Shown piece after piece: positions 56,819 through 64,000 of a stretch of 64,000 nt of DNA. The DNA comes from Eublepharis macularius. Taxonomy: Eukaryota > Chordata > Lepidosauria > Squamata > Eublepharidae. A model generated the notes under the pieces. That model saw only the letters and a list, made by a program, of their open reading frames with translations, had not been told where the DNA came from and did not search any database. Positions within the stretch are counted from its first letter, which is position 1, and the number at the start of each line of letters is the position of its first letter. The stretch lies in contig NC_072794.1 of the NCBI RefSeq assembly GCF_028583425.1, forward strand, positions 23,991,232 to 24,055,231, read 5' to 3'. Position numbers and translations under genes: made by a program.

Positions 56819-57155
56819 GGGTCCTCCAGGCTAAGAACCCAGAGACTCCTGGCGGGTCTTGTGTGAAGCAGGTGAAATTACTCCTCTAAGTGCTTCTTGG
56901 AACCTGGGTGGCTGTTAGCAGCACCCAGCACGGAGCCAGAGGGGCACCTGCTCTTTACAAGCCTGCAAAAGACTCCCCGGGAATATGGGCTCTCTAAGTG
57001 CCACAGGGGCCGTTCTGCGCTCCACGAACCGCGAACCAGTTCAGCAACGGAAAATGTTCATTGCGGTTCGCGACCTCGGGATTGTTGTCGGCACCGAACC
57101 ACGAACCGCTGGTTCATTAATTTTTTTTTGGTTCGTGCCCATGTCTACTAGAGAG

Positions 57156-59147
57156 ACCAAGTTGCCCATAATGGCAGGCAACCTGTTACTCCCTGCCCCC
57201 AGGTTCCCACTGCTGCCAGGTGGAGCAGTGGGAGTAAAATGAGGGATTGGCATCCTGCAAAGCTGCAATGTTGCTTCTGGCCACGTATCTGAAAGTGATG
57301 TTGCACAATGCTCTGGGAATTCCCAAATCTCCACCTTGGGACAGTCACTGTCCTGCAGTCTAACCTACTTCACAGGGTTGTTGGATAAAATGGAGGCGGG
57401 GGGGGGGGGAAGGAGGATGTAATCTATTGGGGATAAAAAGCAGGGTATAAATATTTGAGTAAGTAAATAGTTCCTTTCTTTAAAATAAACCTGATACAGT
57501 CCTTGTATTTAATCACCAGCTCTAAACAAAGCCCTCAGTATTTACTGAGTGGGGAGTGGCTCCCCTGGGGTGCTAGTGATGCATTAGAACAGTCAAGGGA
57601 ATAAGAGACATCTGGGTCTTTTGGTGAGTCACTAAGGAGTTAGTCGACCAGCTGCAGAAGAGCAGAGAGATGAGGTGCAGGGGTTTTTATGCAAGTTATT
57701 AAGCACAAAAGGCAAAAGCCCTCTCTCTATAGTTCTTTTTTTCACATTGTTTATCTTAATCATGTTGCATTGATTCTCAGCCGCTGGGTACTTTGACATA
57801 ATACCTCATTGCCAATGATACAAATCTTAATATGCCCATTAGGCACCCAGCCTATGATTTTAAACCTGATAAATGTCACCAATTGCTTACCACTTTGGTT
57901 AATTGCTATACCGTAAAGGCATTGTAAGAGGCAGGAATCAAGTTGGACTCAATCCCTTTTCAGTCATTTCGGCCAATGTTGGGGCTCAAACCATGTGTAC
58001 ACCATGCAGAACACACTCGCCACGGTCTTCTTGATATGCACACTGGAAACTGAGCATGTGTTTTCCAGCTTTGGCATGCACAAGCAGGAGCAAGGAAACA
58101 TATTGGTGGATACCATCGCCATACCATAGTGCCACATTGAGGTTTGCTGGTTTTCATATTCTTAGTTATCACTTGGATACAGTACTTCCTGTGTGCGCTT
58201 TCATATATTTCCACAAGTAAAAAGGCTCTCTCCCATACAGAAATCCAGCTGCCCTGCTCTAATCCCAGTTTGAGGAATATCTCCTTGCTCTTGATGAAGA
58301 AACAGACATAATCTCTGAATTAGGAAACATCATCTATATAATCTTCCACTCACCCCCTTTATATCAGAACACTGCTATTCTTAATTCAGATAGAATATGA
58401 CTATTTATTCATAGACTTTAGATGTTCCCAAATTGCTTTGTAGAATGGCTACAGAATATTAACAAGTACATTATTTACTCAAACATGACTGTTTTTTTCC
58501 AGGTATGCCATCAAAAGGGAAAAGGGGTGTCTTATCTTTGCATACAAGTTACAGTTATGTCCCATAACATTTTTTTATGTATAACATTTTTAAGAGGGTC
58601 ATCTTACATTTGGGGTTGTCTTCCTTTCAAGTAAATACAGGATCTGTTATGGCCAACAGCAAATTTTTTAAACCATAAATTAATCAAATGAATTGATCAG
58701 CTAGGGAATCCCTAGCTCAGGCTTTGAATCATTTGAAAACTCACCTTTTAAACTTAGAAAAACCATGGTGATATCAAGGACTGTGAGGTTTACTGAGATA
58801 GTGTATGTGTGGTGCATTGAATGCATTAAGATGTTGTAAATACACATACATACACATACTGGGTAGGCGCCTCTGGATCTATTCCACTAGCAGAGGTGCT
58901 TTGTGGTCACAGAAAGAAACTTTCTCTCCATCTTGAGTCTTGCGCAACGTGAGAGGGTACATTTATTGAAGGATACTTCAGAAAATGGGCTTTTTAAAAA
59001 GGTGTGTTTTAAAAACTTGCAGTCTTTGAACAAGTGTGGCATTAAGGCTTATACTTCTTCATCAAGAGCCAGCCCCTATGAGGAACTGGTTCAGGAATGT
59101 CTTTCGCCTCTTAAATACCTGCTCTGTGTTTCCTCTTGTTCTTCAAG
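57156..59147. other. Upstream region of FMO gene C
   Basis: 57330-57475 is a worn tRNA SINE tail (TAACCTACTTCACAGGGTTG, GGATAAAAAGCAGGGTATAA). The rest is unrecognised. A non-coding first exon of gene C may lie here but cannot be pointed to. Confidence 0.35.
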
Positions 59148-59284
59148 GAACCATGGCCAAGAGAGTAGCCATCGTTGGGGCGGGTGTGAGTGGACTGGCC
59201 TCTATCAAGTGCTGCCTGGAAGAGGGATTGGAGCCCACCTGCTTTGAGAGGACAAGAGACATCGGGGGAGTTTGGCAGTTCACG
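59148..59284 (+). CDS. Flavin-containing monooxygenase, first coding exon (gene C, partial)
   Basis: AG at 59146-59147 after a CTTGTTCTTC tract; ATG at 59153-59155 in a good context (A at -3, G at +4); donor GTGAGC at 59285. It encodes 44 residues from [14 protein letters not shown] to WQFT with the FAD-binding GxGxxG, the same length and phase as gene B. It begins a third FMO gene running off the right edge; the reaction and location are those of the family. Confidence 0.94.
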
Positions 59285-59471
59285 GTGAGCTGGAATGGCA
59301 TGCATCTCCTGCACTGTCTCTGGGCCCGCTGACCCCTGGTGGCATATCTGGGGGAGGGCAAATGGGGCTGCAGGGTGAGGGGGGAACCATTAGGTTATGC
59401 AAGTACTATCCTGCTTGCCCTGGAGAGTGAAAAAAATCACATTCAAAAGTCAAGTTGTGAGCCATGTTAGG

Positions 59472-60065
59472 TGTTACGGAAAGTTTTTTTTAAAGGTACT
59501 CTACGTTCAGATTATATTTCTCAGCAGCCAACACCCACGATTAACTAAGACACCAAATAGTGATCCATAAAGAATTAATGAGCTTTATTTACAATAAAAC
59601 CCAGATGCTATGACATGTTCCGACATATGCATAAAATCAGCCATAGCAGAGAATCTTATATACTTTCCAAAGTTAATTGTTTACAGAAGAGAGATAAAAT
59701 TGTTATACAAAACTAGATACAAACAATTCTTCAGAATCAAATTCTTCAGGAGACATGGCACCAATATGGCCTGATTGATAAGACAGTAAACTCTCTCTGT
59801 AATATAAACATGCTCCATGTCTGGTGCCACAAAGGAATGTTGGGTATCTTCCCAAAAGGGAGCTTATTCAAGCTAAATTCTTGAGTACAAAGTCAAAACA
59901 AGAGAGATACTGTCCTTGCAATAGAGCTCTCTAACCTTACTTAACCACAGTGTCAGAAGGAATCTGCTTACAAGGAATAACTTTTGCCTTCTGTAAGAAA
60001 GGTCAACTTCAATAAATGCTCATACATAGGTCTTTTAGAATAGGGGTCATAGAAATTCCATAACA
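59472..60065 (-). mobile_element. Solo LTR (fossil) in an FMO intron
   Basis: It starts TGTTACGG, ends CCATAACA, and has a perfect 5-bp TSD, TTAGG, at 59467-59471 and 60066-60070. A minus-strand AATAAA near 59597 suggests that orientation. About 594 bp; family unknown. No internal region is present. Confidence 0.75.
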
Positions 60066-60105
60066 TTAGGTTACCCCAACTCCGCTCTTGTCCCATGTAA
60101 TGTTA

Positions 60106-61274
60106 GAGTGGAAATACACGTTGTAAATTATTTGGGGACACACAATTGCAGGATTTTACATGTAGTCATCAATTCATGTGCAGGCTGTTCTTGCTCTGTG
60201 CATGTGAATGCTGCTTTCACGGGAGCTCCTTTTTTGTGATTGCATCTGTAAGTGATTCTAGAGGACAGAGAGCCAATTCAGTAGGGGTATGCAACAAAAA
60301 AAAATTCAGGTTTCCTGCTTTGGAATTTCTGAAGCATGAAAAAGAGTCAGAAATAAGCGATTTCCAAAATGGCAAGCTGCTTCAGAAATTGCTTATTGAC
60401 CCACTTCAGTATGCTCTGTAAAGATTTGGAGCACACTGACAAACCTCTTGCCCTGCCGCTTATTTCACCCTATAGGAGGGGGGGGGGTTGCCCCTCCCCC
60501 ACTCGCCAGCTGAAGCAAGCCATGCGGGGGTTAATGCGCCCATTTCCATGCGCTTTACATTTTAAACCCATGTGGCTAGCTTCAGCAGGCCGGTGGGGAA
60601 GCCCCCCCCCCTGCTGGCCAACTGAAGCAAGCCGTGCGGGTTTAAAGTGCTCATTTCCACACACTTTACATTTTAAAACCTTTTCAGCTTGCTTCAGCTG
60701 GCTGGTGGGGAAGCCTCATCCTCCGCTGGCTAGCTGAAGCAAGCTTCGTGGGGTTTCAAGCATCCATTTCCATGCATGCAAACAGCAAAACAGTTTTTGC
60801 GAATGCAAACGCCAGCAAAGTGCTGCCAGCTGACCTGAATTGCTTTGGAAAGCTTTGATTTGGTATTTCCGAATTGGGGCGAGCATGCTGGACCCGATTT
60901 GGAAACCCTGAATCTTTATGAATCGGGTCCAATTCGAGTATTTATCCCAAACTGGAAACCCGAATCGCACATCCCCTGCAATTCAGCTCTGTTTTCTCTG
61001 TGAGAACAAGTACTGTAGGCTCCTTTGGCTTGCCAATTTGCATTTCTTCAAGGTGTGAAAAGTATCAAGATCTGCATTTCAATGAATGGACATGGGGGCA
61101 ACTGGGATATTTTTAGCTGTTGAGAAGGAACTGATATCAAATGAGTGAAGGTATCTACATGGAGCAAATTGAAGTGTGGCTGTGCAGGCAAGTATATGGA
61201 AAGTTGGAGGGGGAATACATGAAATGAGGTTCACTTGAGCATCCCTAGGTACTTAGTAACATGTATTTCCACTC
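60106..61274. mobile_element. DNA transposon, GAGTGGAAATACAC family, copy 2 (carries a hAT insertion)
   Basis: The inverted ends GAGTGGAAATACACGTTGT and ATGTATTTCCACTC are flanked by TTA (60103-60105) and TTT (61275-61277). About 465 bp of its own sequence matches 31274-32160. It is split by the element at 60282-60978. Confidence 0.78.
60282..60978. mobile_element. Non-autonomous hAT element nested in the previous one
   Basis: The ends TAGGGGTATGC and GCACATCCCCTG are flanked by a perfect TSD, CAATTCAG, at 60274-60281 and 60979-60986. The interior repeats blocks of about 110 bp with GCTGAAGCAAGC and TTTACATTTTAAA. The sister transposon at 31880 shows the empty site. Confidence 0.85.
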
Positions 61275-61277
61275 TTT

Positions 61278-62498
61278 GATAAATTCTCAGGGAACAACAC
61301 AGGGAGCAGAAGTAGGCAATCTGCATTTGCAGAAGGGAGTTGAAGAAATTGCCCTTCTTATCTACTGGCACAAGTGTCCAATTTGTCACCCACCCCAGTG
61401 AAATTTCTTATGGATCCCCAACTTGTAAGTTCCAAGCTACATGCTAGGCCAGAAGAAAGAACTATCTACAGTCCCCTCCCCTCATGTATTTTTATTATCA
61501 TTCAGAGGGAATTTCTATACTACTGACTGGCTCCAGACACGTTCCAAATCCTATGGGAAACCTGCTGCTGATTCATGCATCATATTCTTTGCCTCCCATA
61601 GCATGAGGATCCAATATGTATCATCACTGTATTGCATGGTAATTAAGCCTTCATCCCCCTACACCATTTTCCAAACCTGGAATGACTTCCAGGAAGCCTC
61701 TATTTGCCAACTGGAGAAGCTTAAATGTCCTGAATGTGAATGTCCCCAACAGGGTAAATATAGGGCCGTTTTAGGTCAGGAAAATGGTAGAGGGAAAGGA
61801 AGCCTTAGGCATTCTCTCCCTTTGCACGCTGTGCTCCCTGATCCAAACTGTGCCCCCACATGCTTGGGAGGTACAGTACTCAGGATCAGGTCTTTAAACA
61901 TATGTATTGATATAAACTGTAATACTGTAGAGTGGTTGGAGGATCCTCACAAAACTATAATTCTGCTATTACAACTTAGTACAGACGTGGCTGTCATTTC
62001 TTATCTTTTTTTTAATGCTGCATTTGATGGGGTGGGCGCTACTCTGCTGATGGTTTTGAAGTCCTTGTCACACCATACGCAGTCTTTGGTGTGAGAGGCC
62101 AACCCGATAAGCTGCAGTGTTTCTCAAACTTTTTGAAGGGAAGCAGGGATAGACTTCTCAACTCCCTCTACTGTTCACGACCCACTTGCGAGGAAACTCC
62201 AAGCTACTGTCATCCCCCTTCCTAACATAAAACACTGGAATCTTGCATCAATATTGAACAAGTTTATAATTTATTTTTAATTAGTAATTAATTAGCAATT
62301 CAGTAGTTTATTAACAATGTTGAACAGCAAGTGGAATTTCGTGGCCAGTTTTACATGTCCTGCAGAGGCAACCTAAATGTAAATTTGTCACTGAGCTTCC
62401 CAGAAACTCCTCTTCCCAGATGATTTTGTATCCTACTGTCCCTCTTGGCTTTGTGGCCTACCTGCATGAGAGTTTTGGACCACTTGGAGTTCTGTCCT
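61278..62498 (+). other. Intron of FMO gene C with an unexplained open frame
   Basis: 61441-62094 is open for 217 codons on the + strand, the longest frame in the window that is not an exon or transposon. It has no recognised domain; a cluster CPECECPQQ and a hydrophobic C-terminal part are visible. It is probably chance, but listed. The remainder is unrecognised. Confidence 0.3.
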
Positions 62499-62723
62499 TA
62501 GGGTTGCCAACTAGAGGTTGGGGAATTCCTGGAGATTTTGGGGGAGGAGCCTGGGACAGATGGGGTTTGGGGAAGGGAGGGACCTCAGCAGAGTATAATA
62601 CCATAGAGTCTACCTTCCATAGGGGCCATTTTCTCTATGGGAACTGACCCAAGTAGTCTGAAAATTGAAATTGATGTTGAAATTCCAGGAGCTCACCAAT
62701 ATCACTTGGAGGTTGGCAACCCT
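62499..62723 (-). repeat. TAGGGTTGCCA-family element, minus
   Basis: TAGGGTTGCCAACTAGAGGT at the left, GGAGGTTGGCAACCCT at the right, family interior. It ends 137 bp before the next FMO exon. Confidence 0.65.
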
Positions 62724-62860
62724 GCGCATTTTACAGTTTGAAAACTGCGATAAGGAAATCAAGAAGGTTAAGGCATTGAAAATGTCATGTTAAAGGATAT
62801 CCCTAAAAAGGTAATTAACTAGATTTTAAGAAAAGTCATGTGTTGCTGTTGCATGGACAG

Positions 62861-63049
62861 GAGTATGTGGAAGATGGAAGAGCCAGCATGTACAAATCTC
62901 TGGTTAGTAACACTTGTAAGGAGATGTCGGCATTCACAGACTTTCCCTTCCCAGAAGATTTCCCGGTCTTTTTACCCCATGCTAAGTTACTGGAATATTT
63001 GCATCTGTACACAAAACACTTCAATCTTCGGAAGCATATTCAGTTCCAG
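62861..63049 (+). CDS. FMO gene C, second coding exon
   Basis: It encodes 63 codons from [14 protein letters not shown] to HIQFQ, AG at 62859-62860, donor GTAAGC. NTCKEM keeps the conserved Asn61. 36 of 63 residues are identical to gene B. The following exons lie beyond the window. Confidence 0.94.
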
Positions 63050-64000
63050 GTAAGCAGTTGTGGCTTTGCTTCAATTCAAATTTGGACTAAATGTAATGTT
63101 TTGATGTGTGTGCCTTTGTTTATTTCAATTCAAACGCAAAAACTCCCAGAGGACTGGCAATGTCATCCTATGCACAGTTACACCCTTCTCAGCTGATTGA
63201 TTTCTATGAACTTAGGAGGACTGCACTACAGATTTTGCATGATCACCAAGTATGTCATCCATACTAGAAATTTCTAGTAAAATTATTTCCAGCGAGCTGT
63301 GTTGGTCCAGCTAAAAATCCAAAAACAAAAGCTATGGGGGATACCTTTTATTAAGACCATCAAAAAGCTAGCATACTGTTTTGTGTCATTTTTGTTGCTC
63401 TCTTATAAAGGTATTATGTGGCTTTTGTTTTGATATAAATAATGTTATTCAATCAATTATCTTTTATTGATTAGATGCAAACATCTATAAAAGCATTTCC
63501 AAAAACAGTCTTGTTATTCTAGGGAGTACTATCCGTGTGTTGTTTCTTCATTATTTAAAGGTAAACCTGCCCTTCTTAACTATGGCTATCTACAGAAAGA
63601 AGATCCATGGAAACAAGCACTGGTAACAAGGGGAAAAAATTCCACCGTGATTGTCTAACTACAAGCAATAAGAAACTTGATCACACAATATCTCCTTAGC
63701 ATTGATATTCCAAGTACTGGTTCCTCATTATGGCCACTTACAGGAGTCTTGATGAGATCTGCAGCATGCTCTTGATGAAGGGCTTGACTACTATGAAGCC
63801 TTTTGAGCTTTTTGATAAACATTAATTATTGCCTTTAAATTGTGATTTGTGTATAAGATATTGTGTGATCAAGTTTCTTATTGCTTGTAGTTAGACAATC
63901 CTGGTAGATTCCCCCCCCCCCTTATTACCACTCCTTACCTATGGCAGCATCCTATTATATAAAAGGCTAGCCGTGTTCCTGACAACTCACCTCCCACTCT
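63050..64000 (+). other. Intron of FMO gene C, unrecognised
   Basis: 63560-63700 and 63840-63910 contain partial complements (AATAAGAAACTTGATCACAC and GTGTGATCAAGTTTCTTATT, CTTGTAGTTAGACAATC), so a foldback of about 300 bp spans roughly 63640-63900. No exon seen. Confidence 0.45.

Larger units (their letters stand above)
53168..57147. mobile_element. hAT element, TAGAGATGGGCACGAA family, copy 5, split by a retrotransposon
   Basis: The left terminus TAGAGATGAGCACAAACC and the right terminus GGTTCGTGCCCATGTCTA lie 4 kb apart yet share a perfect 8-bp TSD, CTAGAGAG, at 53160-53167 and 57148-57155. Flanking CGAACC-type words occur inside both ends. The middle is occupied by the Gmr1-like retrotransposon. 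Exact inner borders were not determined. A TATA-like TTATAAATAG at about 53625 lies in the left portion. Confidence 0.8.

Overview
The window is a piece of vertebrate chromosome, almost certainly from a squamate reptile. Its host genes are exons of tandem flavin-containing monooxygenases (FMO). The background carries repeats typical of squamates: Sauria-type tRNA SINEs ending in ACCTTT, 5S-rRNA-derived SINEs, CR1, L2 and L1 fragments, a Gmr1-like LTR retrotransposon and many non-autonomous hAT and PIF/Harbinger-like DNA transposons. No database was searched; all names come from reading motifs, splice sites and target-site duplications (TSDs).

Host genes. Three FMO genes lie head to tail on the + strand. 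Gene A contributes only its terminal coding exon (1461-1803). Gene B is complete from its start codon to its stop (12696-30882) in eight coding exons. All have GT/AG borders and consistent phase, and they join to a 536-codon reading frame. Gene C enters at the right edge with its first two coding exons (59153-59284 and 62861-63049); the rest lies beyond base 64000. The products are microsomal FAD/NADPH enzymes that oxygenate soft nucleophiles (N, S). An FMO cluster of this kind is known in tetrapods, but I cannot assign FMO1/2/3/4 orthology without a tree.

Layout. 1-1460: last intron of gene A with one hAT MITE. 1804-12689: intergenic, repeat-rich, ending with a hAT MITE 194 bp before the first coding exon of gene B. 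12690-30882: gene B, introns loaded with MITEs, SINEs, two foldback elements or palindromes, CR1 and L1. 30883-59147: a gene-free interval of about 28 kb made of transposons in several nested layers. 59148-64000: start of gene C, with a solo LTR and nested DNA transposons in its intron.

Most interesting content. (1) Two foldback elements (21815-22370 and 33108-33825) each hold, in the loop between their inverted arms, a sequence that folds by eye into a three-stem hammerhead-ribozyme shape; the second has all three stems and GAAA and GUC in place. (2) A Gmr1-like retrotransposon with integrase ahead of reverse transcriptase sits inside a hAT element whose two ends, about 4 kb apart, still carry a perfect 8-bp TSD. 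(3) Several nested insertions can be resolved to the base from TSDs, including two copies of one transposon family that act as each other's empty-site control. (4) A near-perfect 57-bp-arm palindrome with TGACGTCA at its centre is flanked by a 15-bp direct repeat.
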